Shown: positions 11,167-22,364 of the stretch, one piece after another
Position numbering within the stretch: position 1 is the first letter of the stretch
How the letters are laid out: each line of letters begins with the position of its first letter
From: Dipteris shenzhenensis
Lineage: Eukaryota; Polypodiophyta; Polypodiopsida; Gleicheniales
Assembly: GCA_047967505.1 (NCBI GenBank)
Contig: CM106539.1
Length of the DNA: 64,000 nucleotides
Direction: 5' to 3' (one strand)
Notes under the pieces: model-generated
Databases searched by the model: none
Seen by the model: only the letters and a program-made list of their open reading frames with translations
Told to the model about the DNA's origin: nothing
Translations under genes and position numbers: made by a program

Positions 11167-11799
11167 TTAAGTAGCTAACTCATCTGCCCTTTGATTTTCT
11201 TTTCTATTTATATGAACAAAGTTGCAAAAATCAACCTGACCACATAGTGCCATAGCCTTTTGATTAAGCTCCTTCAAATGAGGACTTCTTGTCTTGTAAT
11301 GCCCTTGCATTTGCTTTATAATAAGCTGAGAATCTCCTCTTACTTCCAATTCTTTAACTTGACTTTGAAGACAACCCTCCAAACCAAGAATCAAAGCATT
11401 ATACTCATCTGCATTGTTAGTTGTGATACCTGGAAGCTCTTGTCCTCTTGCCCATACTTCTTGGCCTTCAAAATTCATCAAGACTACTCCCCTAGCTCCT
11501 TGTTGGCATGAAGGACTAAAAGCCCCATCGAAATACAAAACAAGACCTATTGGTGGTGTATCCCTTTCATCTTTAATGTTCTCCTTACATTTCTTTTCTT
11601 CTCCTAGATCCTCCCGTCCTATGAGCAAATCTACCATAATGGACCTAGTGCTATTTTTAGTGACAAAAGAGAAAGAGAACTCTTGAAGCTCTAACAACCA
11701 TTTTGCAAATCTTCCCCCAGGATTAGGCTTGCAAACTAGATATGCTAATATAGACTGAGAGGTAAGGAAAAAAATGGTCCAGGTAATAAATAGGAGCAA
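11167..11799 (-). pseudogene. second (archaeal-type) RNase H of the Tat-like element
   Basis: This 210-codon open frame begins with the tail of the first RNase H (RFAKWLLELQEFSFSFVTKN). It continues into a complete extra RNase H domain. The acidic residues are visible as LYFDGAFSP (first Asp), NNADEYNALILGLE (Glu) and VRGDSQLIIKQMQG (Asp), with the last Asp near RKENQRADELAT. Duplicate RNase H domains are known from Tat lineage elements. The segment is intact as a domain, but the flanking polyprotein is broken. Confidence 0.85.
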
Positions 11800-11829
11800 A
11801 ACTTTCTGACTAAAAACACCAAAGAGAGA

Positions 11830-12830
11830 GCTTGCTGCTCCATTTCTTCATACCTTATTTTCACCTCTATAAGTTATCGACTAGCATAATAGATGGGTTG
11901 CATTCTACTTGCCTCACCTTTTTGTAGCAATACAGCACCAACTGAATGCAAAGATACACTTGGATTTACATAAAAGTCATGAGACCAATCAGGGGGCTTC
12001 AATATTGGGCCCTTACTCATGGCCTCCTTAAGTTGCTAGAAAGACTCTTGTTGCTCCACACCCCATTGGAAAGAAACTTCTTTGCTTGTTAACAAGTTCA
12101 TGGGATGCACTATCTCTGTGAAATCATCACAAAAGCGTTGATAATACTTGCTCTTTCCTAGAATTCTTCAAACACCAGTGACACTCTCAGGACTTGCCAA
12201 TGCCATGATTGCTTGAACCTTGTCAGGATCCATTTGCAGGCCTTCTTCAAACACAATATGCCCCAACAAGACTATTTTATTTGAGCCAAATGACACTTGC
12301 TAGGATTTAGACACCCTTTTGCTTCATCAATACTAGCTAAGGCCATCTTTAACTTCTCCATGTGATCTATGCATCGAGAATAAATGCAAAAATCATCCAA
12401 AAAACACCCTTATGAACTTTCCCAAGTAAGGCTCAAGGACTTGACTCATGAACCTTTGAAATGTAGCTGTGCATTGGTCAACCCAAAAGGCATCACTTTG
12501 TAAGCAAAAACTCCCCAAGGTGTGACAAATGATGTTTTCTTTTGGTCTTCCTCCCGAATACAAATTTGAAAGTACCTAGAATACCCATCACAAATAGAAT
12601 ACATCTCATGCCCTACTACTTGGTCTAGTATTTCATCTTGGAATGGCAAAGGAAAATGTTCCCTCTTAGTTCTTGCATTCAAAGGATGAAAGTCCACATA
12701 AACCCGCCGCTTATTTCCTTTCTTTGGTGTGACAACTACAGGAGATATCCATTCTGAATCATCAATAGGAATGATGAATCCCGCCTCAAGTAGTTGTGTT
12801 ACCTCTTTCTTTAGTGCCTCAGCTTTGGAT
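11830..12830 (-). pseudogene. reverse transcriptase and first RNase H of the Tat-like element
   Basis: The minus strand shows the RT fingers and palm: EAGFIIPIDDSEWISPVVV, then VDFHPLNARTKREHFPLPF, YSICDGYSRYFQI and VMPFGLTNA. After a frameshift near 12,440 comes the catalytic FLDDF followed by CIYSRCIDHMEKLK. The first RNase H is recognisable at about 11,840-11,990 (SVGAVLLQKGEA, then ALSLVF) with stops. The best open piece is 12,446-12,697. Three or more frame breaks make it non-functional. Confidence 0.8.
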
Positions 12831-13079
12831 CACCCCCAATCGTCGTAAGCATTGCACAACTAGCTTGCTTTCTGGCTTCAACTCAATCTTGTGCTCCACA
12901 AGAGAGACTAGTAGAACCTCTGAATAGCTTGTTGTAAAGAGACATGGAAAATCATCTACCATATTTAAGTACTGGAGCTTCTCACTACTTGATAGAGAAT
13001 CACCAAGAAGCTCTTCATTGCATTACCGTCGTTTAGTGTGCTCCACATCCTCCACATGAAGTGTCTCTACAGGATCTTC

Positions 13080-13832
13080 TTACACCACCACCTTGTTCCC
13101 TCTTGACTCATCTCGATTAACACCCAAACAAAGACCAAAGGCCACTCCTTCCACCTCACCCTTTGAGTTGGACTCCTCGGAGCTACACCCTGTCTCTTCT
13201 TCTTCATCGGTTAAGTCTGATCTCAAACTCTCTAATGTTGAAGAATCCTCCCTGACAACTTTCTTTTTGTGGTTTTTGATGTTGTAGGGCACCTTCTTAT
13301 CATTTCCTTGTAAAATCAATTCTCTAGTATCCCACTTTTGAATAGAATTTACCTTGCGTAGCCAAGGCCTTCCCAAAATCAATGGATAGGCACGTGCATC
13401 TGCCTTGGTAGGGATCACCTAAAAAGTAGTGGGCACAGAAATTCCACATACATCCACTTCTAGATTCTTCACAACTCCCAAGGTCTTAACCTTAGTGTTG
13501 TCAGCCAATTTAATGCGATAAGGAGAGGTAGTACTAGAGTATTTTGAATCAGTATCTATCATGGTCTTCTCACTCATGACGTTAATCGATGCACCTCCAT
13601 CAATGTACACATTAGAAATCACTTGACCATCAATGATCACATCAACCACAGGTACATCATCACTAACATCTATATCTACCTTTTGAACAACAGGGATGGA
13701 ACTTTTCTTCTTTTTCTTCTTTGACACTCTTGTGCTTGCTAGCTTTCCCCATTCTTTCCATAGTTTTGGAGACAAAGCAAGTAATTGACCAAAGGTGATA
13801 TGAGCTTTCTTTTCTTTAAGGTCGAACAACAA
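13080..13832 (-). pseudogene. aspartic protease region of the Tat-like element
   Basis: The retroviral-type protease active site reads VYIDGGASINVMSE (D-G-G-A instead of the usual D-[ST]-G-A, as is common in Tat/Athila elements), preceded by VPVVDVIIDGQVISN. The flap-side LGRPWL motif lies after one in-frame TAG at 13,416-13,418. The C-terminal part is acidic (SLRSDLTDEEEE) and leads towards the reverse transcriptase. Confidence 0.75.
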
Positions 13833-13871
13833 GTCATAGCTTCCAATGCCTTGTCCTAAAGGAAAGTCTGA

Positions 13872-14870
13872 CTAGCTAATTCTCCTTCTAGATGCCTTCT
13901 TTCTCTTACTACGGTGTTCCTCTTCCTGATGTTCCTCATCTACTTCTTCCTTGCTTTCTTCTTCTTCTTTTGCTTTACCACCCCCCCATTTAGCCATCAT
14001 TACCTCTCTTTCCTCATCCCCTGAAGAAGCTTCTAGCAAGGATGCTTGTTTTTCTTCTTTCTTTCTCAATCTAGGACACTTGGGGCGATAGTGACCTTTT
14101 TCATTACATTCATAGCAAGTGACCCCACTCTTATCTCGAGGCCTATCTTCACTGTTTGGTGCTCTAGGTTGTTGTGCATTAACCAAATGCAATTTCAAAT
14201 CAGCAAACTCTGCCATCAATTGGGAGATATTATGATCTAACTCAAAAGAGTTTGGTACCTGAGGAGTGGCCATTACCTCCACCTTAGAAATTGAAGCTAT
14301 TGAAGACACAAAAGATGATTCGATCTTTAGAGAAGCTTCTTTCTTGGTCGCAATGCGAAGTGCCTCCATGTATGTTGTTGGATCTTTACTCATTACTTTT
14401 AAGTGAAGGCAAGGCTCCAAAGCCATAACAAATTTGTTCATCTTTAAGTGCTCCATCCCTAGGAGACTTTGAGGGGCCGATGATGCAGATGCCACAGCTC
14501 GCAAAGCTGCCCTTTCATACTTTGTCCATAATGTTTCATATCAGATTGCCAACGCAGAGACCATCTCACCCTCTCCTTGATAGAACCGGTCCAACTGCAA
14601 CATCAAAGCATTTGGCGACTCCATTGCCCCAAATCTCTACTTCATTGCTGCCACCACTTGGTCCCAGCCCTCCTTGGTAGAGTCCGGCAAGGCCTCATGC
14701 CAACTCAAGGCCACACCTTCAAGAAAATCAGGAAAAATCTATGCCCGATCCTTCATATACCATCCAGAAAGCCGGCATCCTCGAACAAAATCCTGAAGAT
14801 AAGACTCCAGGTCTTCCCCTTGGGTCCCTCGAAACACTGGAATCTTCACCACGATGAAACACAAAAAGGA
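13872..14870 (-). pseudogene. gag with zinc knuckle of the Tat-like element
   Basis: The upstream part reads VVKIPVFRGTQGEDLESYLQ and LEGVALSWHEALPDSTKEGW, the conserved retrotransposon gag core, with stops around 14,745 and 14,535. The 210-codon open part (13,872-14,504) carries a CCHC knuckle, CYECNEKGHYRPKCP, near residue 125. A Lys/Glu-rich tail follows. It once formed the particle protein; it is now broken. Confidence 0.8.
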
Positions 14871-14929
14871 AACACCAAGATCCAACTAATATCCCAAACA
14901 AGATCCAAACAAGATCCCACAGAGCGTTA

Positions 14930-15530
14930 GTATACTAAGACTGACTTATTATGCATAACCACTTGTTGAAAACCCTCCACAATGTGATCCTCAACAAAAT
15001 CTTCAAAAATAAGTGACCAACCAGCACCATGAAAACATTGTGTATACATGCATTCAAGAATCACCCTTGTCACAATTAGAAGTGCACATAACAACTTCAA
15101 GATATTGTACTCTTCATCATTTGCATAGCAAAAGAAGTTGAAAGCATTGAGAATCACCACTCCATTGTTATAGTCAAAAAATACCCAAAGACTCAACTCT
15201 ACTTCACACCAAGCTGCTAGTGCATGAAACAATCCCCAATATATCATTGTGCCTGCTGCCGGCGTTGTCAATTCACCAACATATTGAAGAGTGCAAACAT
15301 AAAGGATATGATCATAATGACCGTGCGAATAGCTTGAGCATCACCTTCACAATCTTCTAGTTCTCTTAAATGGGCTCCAATCTCTTCTAACAGAGTTCTT
15401 CCAAGCATCTTCTTTATCACATTAAAAAACATATGCCTATACTAGGCATAACATGCAATCAAGTACACCCGAGATCATTTACTAAGGTGGGATGAATCCA
15501 ATACCAAACATACGCGGCGTCTCCACCAAA
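14930..15530 (-). other. untranslated leader region between LTR and gag of the Tat-like element
   Basis: About 600 bp between the 5' LTR and gag. A 114-codon minus frame (14,927-15,271) is rich in Leu, Ile, Cys and Phe but has no recognisable motif. Immediately inside the LTR the minus strand reads TCTTTTGGTGGAGACGCCGC, the expected place for a tRNA primer site (TGG..), but it is not matched confidently to a particular tRNA. Confidence 0.4.
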
Positions 15531-15535
15531 AGATG

Positions 15536-17626
15536 TGACGAAGTTGGGGGTAATGAAACTTCACGCACCTCTTAGCTTCCTTTTCTTCCCAATCTTAATA
15601 ATGGAGACCTTTATCACTTGCAAAGAGAGATAAAAAAAATATTTTCATGTAAAGAAAACCATAATATATCTTTCTCCTTGCTTCCCTTAAAGGAGAATGA
15701 ATATGTTAACATCCCAAGTGATGTTGTAGTCCAGCATCAGGAGAAGAAAGGATCCGCAAAAGGCTATTATCTCACCAAGCCGGTCGGCGCCAAAGAGAAG
15801 AGCAATGCGTTGTTGGAAGAATATCTTTTGGCTCAATATGACATGAACTGATATATATCTAGGGGCTTGAAGGAGTTGATTTGGCTGGATGGGTAAATTC
15901 TAGGGAAACATGACACCTCCTTCATAGAAGCCTCTAGAAATGGCTCAAAATCATTCTATAAATTGCTAGAAAATACAAAGGTCTATGACTTCCACTAGAA
16001 AACTAATATCAAAATTAAAGTATGTGTTTGAAGTGAGCTTCGTACTGATATAAGTTTCGTTGAAAACAGATAACCGGTTGACGAGATATGGACAGTTTAC
16101 TGAAAGGGGATAGAAATTATCATGAAAACAAACTATCAAACACAAAGACTCATAACTTCTTACAGTAGTATCTGATTCAAGATCTAATCACATATAAACA
16201 TGTGCCTTGAAGAGAGCTTCGTGCTGATATAAGTTTCATTGAAAACAGATAACTGGTTGAAGAGATATGGACAATTTACTAAAAGGGAGTAAAAACTATC
16301 ATGAAAACAGACTGTCAAACATAGAGACTCATAGCTTTCTACAGTAGTGTCTGATTCAAGATCTAATCATACAAGAACATGCGCCTTAAAGAGATTTTTG
16401 TGCTGATATAAGTTTCATCAAAATTGGACTAATGAGCGAAAAGTTATGAGCAAAATACTAATAGGGGGTCCAACTATCATAAAAACTGCCCTCCACCCAT
16501 GCTAATTTCGCCTGAGCAAACTACTCCCTCAAGGCTCCACAATTATCAACGATCCAATACCCCTAGAATTTGCCTAAAAGAGAGGAATAAGCTTGCATGG
16601 TGGCTCGGGAAATGGATGGACCATGTGTGCACAGTGAGCAACCGAACAAGAACTACTTTAGAGACTTGAATAGAGAGAGAAAAGAACGTAGGAATGGAGA
16701 AAAGGAATGGAGACTTAAGGAAAATGATAAGAAGTGACTTTCATTGCCATGAGAGTAAGGCTCCACTCAAATACACTCAAAATACTACAAACACAACGGA
16801 GAAGAAGAGGTTTCATACATACAAGAGGGAGCGGAAGCTCCAAGACTACTCATAGAGAGAGAATAAACTAAAGAGAGATGGACTCAAGAGTCTACGTAAG
16901 AGAATATCTACAAGAGGGAGAGAAGGCTCATGGAAGAGGCTTGAGGAGACTAGCGCTACAGCAACATGAGGCCTAATGGTGGAAGAGATTATAAACAAGA
17001 GAGAGGAGGGCTCTTTTTATAGAGATTTTGTCACCCTCCTTCACCCATTTACAATTGCTATCTGTAGATTCCTTTCCCCATCAATCACATAAGCCCGTAT
17101 GTCACCATCCATGTCCTTTTTGGCTACTCTTGCCATGTGTCCCATCAAAAGATGCTCAAGACTCTTAAATATAGAGAAAGTCAAGAGTCTCCCCACATGG
17201 AGCCCATAGGGAGCCTCTCTTTTCCATATGTCCACATCCTCCTTATTCCACATGGGAATTCTAGAAGGATTCCTCTTGACTCCACACTCCTCCACATGCC
17301 TTCCACACGCTTGGCATGTGGCCTCTATTATATTATTGGAACACATGGACATGATCCCACCTCTTTATATGACTCACTTCCTATTTTCTAAAAACCCCAT
17401 AAAATCCCATACACAAATAACTCTCACCCCATACCAAGGTATTTATAATTCATACCTATGGTATTTACAATGATCCATGCCACTCATCCTCTTAATCCCA
17501 TACAATATCTTAGAAAATAGAAATAAGTGAGAGTCGTTAGGCTATCACTTGATACTCAAACTCTTATCAGACATCAAAGAAAACAATACCAATGCGAAAT
17601 AAAAAACATCAATTTTTGGTGTCACA
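15536..17626 (-). repeat. 5' LTR of the Tat-like element, ~2.1 kb
   Basis: Full-length LTR with TGTGAC...GTCACA-type ends. It contains three tandem ~180-bp sub-repeats (GAGCTTCGTGCTGATATAAG at about 16,035 and 16,215, and a diverged unit at 16,395). The minus strand carries a TATA box at 17,014-17,021 (TATAAAAAGAGCCC). A near-identical LTR copy in the opposite orientation begins at 62,692. Small open frames inside it (for example 17,041-17,352) are not supported as genes. Confidence 0.85.
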
Positions 17627-19080
17627 TTACCCTTTCATTTCAATACCTTCATCATGAAATATTCGACCAAATATATGTTTTTAATGATCTATATCCACTA
17701 TGAATTTACTCATCAATATCATTTCAAACTCATTCAAAACCTTCTATGATTCAATACTCAAGTTCCCCTCAGAAAATAAACATAACTTTCTCTTCATCGC
17801 ATTCCCAAATAATGCACCAATCCCAAGATATTCAACATCTCACAATCTCTTCAAACCATCATTTTATAAAGCATCACCTCTTCATGCATTTCAAATATCA
17901 AATATGAATGCATATTCAGATTCAACGCAAAAAAATTAACACATGTTCTTTTTTACTTCATCTCAAACACACTTCTTCATCTCAAGATATCCACAAATAC
18001 ATAATTTTTAAGTGCATTTTTACTAATCAATTTACAAAGCAACACCTTCTCACAAATTTCTAACACAATATATCATTTCAGATCTATCATCTTCTCAACA
18101 AAATGAAAAATTTTCCTTTTTACTTCACTTCCATCCCATACACCGATCAAAAGATATTTAGATTTCCATGAAACTGTAAAATGCATCAAAATCCCTTATA
18201 CAAAGCCCATTTTCTCAAGCCACCTTCTACTTGGCCAAATTTGACATATCACATATCAAAATGACCAGAATCATGTCTATAAACACTTTTCTTGAAGAAA
18301 CGTTTTCCATTTGACACACCATTTATGACTTATTCCAGAAAATCTAAAACAGTCTAAAGTTTTTACAGAAAAACAAAGTAAAACTGACTGCGTGTGAACT
18401 CAGTTTTGTTTTTAATAGAAAAACCATGTTTCTACCTCTCAATCCTTCACCAATTGGTATGGGGAATGTTATGGGATGCTTAGATTTCTCTTTAGCAATC
18501 CTTTCAAGCTAGCAAGCACCAAGATTGAGTGGGTTCATGTCCACAAGCTTCTCCCACAAAATTGAGTGTTCAACCTCTTCTTGTCACCATTCCATTCAGC
18601 AAAACCGCTTCATATTTTCATAATCCGTCACTTAGGCTGTTCTAGCAATCTCCCATGAAGCCCACAGATGCACTCACAACCCAATATCATGAGGATGTGT
18701 ATTTCCTCTTTTCTTTGTATTTGTCCATCCATAACTACCTTAGTCTCCAACTTTAAAACACAACTATCAGATCTTGAGTACTTAGATCGCTACCATGTGT
18801 CCCTCTCTCACACCCCTTCATTTCTTCACGTTTTTTACCACTCCAAATCCGCAATTGAATGCATTTTTTCTCATTTTTGCAACCTCCATAACTTTCAATC
18901 CGTAACTCGAATTGCAACACTGTAAAAAGCAAAAGTGCTCATCGCAACAAGCTCTACACATCCCTTATGCTTCCACCATAATCTGAACAATATAGATGCA
19001 CCAATTTTATGTCTAAATATCATGACAAGTACATTTCTTTTATCTTCATTGCATGACATATCCTCACCCATGAAAAATAC
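17627..19080. other. AT-rich stretch without a recognisable gene
   Basis: About 1.45 kb of AC/T-rich sequence (plus strand poor in G) with short frames only. No motif, tandem repeat or splice-like structure could be supported. It may be part of the proposed CACTA element or ordinary intergenic DNA. Confidence 0.6.
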
Positions 19081-19099
19081 ATGCTTTTCAGGATCCAAA

Positions 19100-20012
19100 A
19101 TCACACATCATCAATTGCCACTCCCACTCCCCCTTTCTTGCCCAAGGACCTGTACTATGAAGTCACTAGAGTGCGAGAGATCATAGAAAATAAAAAGGGC
19201 AAAAAAGCGCTGGCCACCATGAGGCAATTGATGAGCCACCATTTCAAGAGCGACATAAATATTGACTGGCGGTACCAGGATGACAAAAAGAAGAAGGCAG
19301 TCATTGAGGAATCAAAAAGACAATACCCTGACCCCTCCAATTGGGAGTTCGATGATAGATGCGAGAGCGCATGTGTACTGACTTGAAGCATCGTAGGTCA
19401 ATCTTGAAAGTTCAACAGTCAGAGGAGGGCTGCGAGGAGATGGCTGAACACTGTAGGTACTTCGCACCTCGGTAGTGGTGGTAGAACGGTCACGTTCGAG
19501 GCATGGTTAGTAAGTCTAGTTCTTCTCATTTGATTTATTGTTCTATTTGTTTTATTACATGTTGCATGCACTTTATCTAACTCTCGTAATTTGGGTCCAC
19601 AGCAAGCTACGATGGGTCACCTTCCCCAAACCAAGAGACGAGACACGCATTCCACATAGGAGCAAAGCTGTGGTTTATTGAGATGGAGGCACAGGGAGCG
19701 GCAATTGATTGGGCTAAGGTGGCTACTCACTCAGTATAAGTCTACTCCTACTTATACTCTCACTTTTTAAATTTTTTTATTCTTTAAGTTCCAATCAAGT
19801 TGATTCCAATATAAATTCTTTAAGTTTCACTCTTAGGGTGCAAGCTCTCAAATATCCCATCAGTAGTAGCAGTGGAGGTAAGCAGTGATGACGAGGAGGT
19901 AGGTCGCAAGGGATTTGGCTTAGATGGCTTCAACGAGGGCCAGGGATCAAGCGGAGCACACAAGGCCCAGGGATCAGGCCAAGGTGACCACAATGATGAT
20001 TTAGATGAGCAA

Positions 20013-20015
<3 letters not shown>
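19100..20015 (+). pseudogene. En/Spm (CACTA)-associated plant transposase-like relic
   Basis: The plus strand encodes FLPKDLYYEVTRVREIIENK, then LMSHHFKSDINIDWRYQDDK and YPDPSNWEFDDR. After a frameshift near 19,350 it continues as DLKHRRSILKVQQSEEGCEE. This resembles the conserved region of plant Ptta/En/Spm transposase proteins (Pfam Transposase_24 type), by recollection of the family rather than a search. A possible intron runs from about 19,480 to CCACAG near 19,602, after which HIGAKLWFIEMEAQGAAIDW is readable. The frame ends with an acidic, Gly-rich tail and TAG at 20,013-20,015. Confidence 0.5.
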
Positions 20016-20044
<29 letters not shown>

Positions 20045-20050
20045 TTAGTA
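20013..20050. repeat. (TAG)n microsatellite
   Basis: Nine or more perfect TAG trinucleotides begin at the stop codon of the preceding relic, then become imperfect. Confidence 0.95.
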
Positions 20051-20053
20051 GTA

Positions 20054-20250
20054 GTTTGTATATACATCAGCATGTATATGATTTTATCTGTCGGCTCATT
20101 TGAGCGATTTTGTATCACCCTTTTCAAAAGGGAAATTTTGTAACAAACAAGGTTGTATATACTTCGGCATGTATATGCTTTTGTCTCTTAGCTTGTTTGA
20201 GCAATTTTGTATCACCCCTTTCACAAGGAAAATTTTGTAACAAACAAGGT
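20054..20250. repeat. two-copy tandem repeat, ~98-bp unit
   Basis: TTGTATATAC(A/T)TC(A/G)GCATGTATATG at 20,055 and 20,152 starts each unit. Each unit ends with TTTTGTAACAAACAAGG. The repeats lie just inside the proposed CACTA right end and could be subterminal repeats of it. Confidence 0.85.
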
Positions 20251-20299
20251 TTGAAAGTTTTATCTCGCCTGTGTTGGAAAACATTCTTTTGTAATGGCA

Positions 20300-20551
20300 A
20301 AACAGGCCTTACTATGGCTGTGTTTTGCCCCACTAATGTTTCTATTAAGGGTCGATATATATCAACGCTTTACTAGTGCTGCTATATATGTACCGACCTT
20401 TACCAGAGTCACTATATAGGGATGCTTATATAGCGACGCATGTTTTCAGACGTTAATAGAAAAATAATGACCTTTGTGCCCGTTAGAAAAATACTTTTTA
20501 GTTTAAAAAGCATCGATATTTTCGTCGAAAAACGGCACATGCCTTGTAGTG
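20300..20551 (-). mobile_element. CACTA (En/Spm) transposon right terminus
   Basis: Read on the minus strand the sequence starts CACTACAAGGCATGTGCCGT, with the CACTACAAG end typical of plant CACTA elements, and continues with TTTTTCGACG. Inside it are repeated subterminal motifs (TATATAGCGACGC, GTCGATATATATCAACG, TATATGTACCGACC), as expected for transposase-binding repeats. The matching left terminus was not found. The preceding En/Spm-like relic at 19.1-20.0 kb is in the right place to be its gene. Confidence 0.6.
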
Positions 20552-20639
20552 TGAATTGTAGTTGATTATCTGGATGGAACTGCCGAGCCTCCCCCTTCCA
20601 CCTGTCTTGCACCTCCCATCCTCATGTGCCTCGTTGTCT

Positions 20640-21055
20640 GCGTGCCCCAACCTCGATTTCTTCTATCCCATCCTAGAAAATAAATAGATAAATAAATGGT
20701 TATTATTTAAAAAATGTAAGTAAATATAGATTGACTTTCTATTTTAAAATATTATAATTTACTTTATTTTTATTAGAAAAAATTATTTTATTTTTATTAA
20801 AGTCACAACAATATCAAGAAGCTTGATTTGATTTGTACTTTTCAAAACTTTTCAAGATATTCAATGTTTGAAAAAATATAAACTAAAATAAATTATAAGT
20901 TAATTTAAAATTATTAGCATAACATTTTTTTATTACAATATTTTTAAAAATTAAAAGAAAAAGAGAATTAAATAATTTTCTTTGAAAATTTGAAGAGTAT
21001 TAGTGAATTATAAACCAGGAAGTACACAGAATTCCAAAACTAATTTAAAAATTAG
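20640..21055. other. AT-rich intergenic stretch
   Basis: About 75-80 per cent A+T with runs such as TTTTTATTA; no gene or defined repeat is seen. Confidence 0.6.
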
Positions 21056-21059
21056 TGAA

Positions 21060-21760
21060 TGAATTTGTAAGCTTGGTGTTCGAAATATGCATCGGTGTGC
21101 TTTTATCCTATGTATGTATCTCTCATGGGTATGATACTTTAAAGAGGCCTTGAAGTTTCTTAGTTTAAGACATCTACAAAGTATCATACCCATACGATAT
21201 CATTTGCTTAGTATTTCTTTGTTTTGTACATGCATCATGCATGAGTGTAGAAACATTTGCATCAGGGTGCTTGTAGCCTATGTGTTTGTATCCAATGGTT
21301 ATTTAGGCCTTAAAATAAATAGATTTAAATGCTTTACAAAGTACCATACCATTTAATATTGTTTTAATGGTTTGGAATGGACATTATTGAATCCATCTTT
21401 CTTACCATGCATCATACTTGGTTGTTGAAAAATATGCTTCATTGTGCTTCTAGGGTATATGCTTGGCTCCGATGGGTATGATACTTTGCAAAAGGTTTAA
21501 AATCACATAGTTTAAGGCCTTTGTAAAGTACTAAACTGATATTATACCATTAGCATGATTTGGCATATTTTCTTGTTTCTTATCATGCATCATGCATGAG
21601 TGCTGAAAAATATTCATCGGTGTGCTTTTGGCCTATGTGCTTGTCCCTGATAGGTATAATACTTTGCACAAGTATTAAACTTACTTATATTAAGGCCTTT
21701 ACAAAGCATCATACCCATTGGATATCAATTTCATAGTGTGGAATGCATTTTACATATTTT
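21060..21760. repeat. degenerate tandem repeat, ~175-bp unit, four copies
   Basis: Each unit contains CATC(G/A)G(T/G)GTGCTT, a 'CCTATGTGCTTG' block, GGGTATGATACTTT and a later ACAAAGTATCATACC. The last two are inverted copies of one another, so each unit can form a stem. Units begin at about 21,087, 21,258, 21,435 and 21,615. Divergence is high. Confidence 0.75.
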
Positions 21761-21767
21761 TTACTAA

Positions 21768-22345
21768 ACCCTAAGCCCTATGCCCTAAATTATACACCCT
21801 AAATCCTAGACCTTAGACCTAAACTCTAGACTCTAGACCCTAGACCCTGGATTCTAGACTCTGAACTCTTAACCTTTTACACTAACCTATAAGCCCTAAG
21901 CCCTAAGCCCTAAACCCTAGTTCCTAGGCCTTAAACCCTAAACCCTAGACCTTAGATCCTAAACCCTAAACCCTAGATTTTAGACTCTAAACTCTTAACC
22001 TTATACACGAACCAATAAGCCCTAAACCATAAACCATAAACCCTAAACTCAAAACTCAAAACCCTAAATCCCAAACCCTAAACACTTAACCTGAAACCCT
22101 AGACCTTAGACCCTAGACCCTAGATCCTAGACCCTACATTCTAGACTCTAAAATCTTAACCTTATACACTAACCTATAAGCCCTAAATTTTAAACCCTAG
22201 AATCATGACCTTGGATGCTTGCCCTTACATCCTAGACCCTAAAATGTAGGTCTAAGACCCTAGAACCTAGACCTTAGGCCTTGGTCTCTAAACCTTCAAC
22301 CCTAGACCATAGATCTTAAAGCCTAGCTAAACCCTAAATTATAAT
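21768..22345. repeat. degenerate interstitial telomere-like array (CCCTAAA)
   Basis: About 580 bp of CCCTAAACCCTAGACCCTAAG-type heptamers; the telomeric CCCTAAA unit is mixed with CCCTAGA and CCTTAGA variants. It is strongly diverged, so it is an old interstitial array rather than a chromosome end. Confidence 0.85.
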
Positions 22346-22364
22346 TAATAATTTACAAACTATA

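Larger units (their letters stand above)
10013..17626 (-). mobile_element. Ty3/gypsy retrotransposon, Tat-like, integrase not visible
   Basis: A minus-strand LTR element. The 5' LTR (plus coordinates 15,536-17,626) and 3' LTR (10,013-10,842) share long near-identical blocks. Both end in CCCCCAACTTC(A/G)..GTCA and start at CCAAAAATTGAT. Domains in transcription order are gag with a zinc knuckle, protease, reverse transcriptase, RNase H and a second archaeal-type RNase H. The RT-RH-aRH order is the hallmark of the plant Tat group. Only about 320 bp separate the second RNase H from the 3' LTR and no integrase is recognisable. All frames carry stops or shifts, so it is dead. No convincing target-site duplication was found (left flank TACTA, right flank CATTA or TTACC). 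Confidence 0.85.

Noticed and set aside
15618-15851. 77-codon frame with protein-like sequence
   Set aside because: Lies entirely in the LTR and is broken in the other LTR copy (10,100-10,340).
17041-17352. 103-codon frame in the LTR with a similar frame at 63,008-63,271
   Set aside because: Both lie in the same LTR family; the shared frame is explained by DNA identity, and the two reading frames diverge after a shift, so there is no sign of coding selection.
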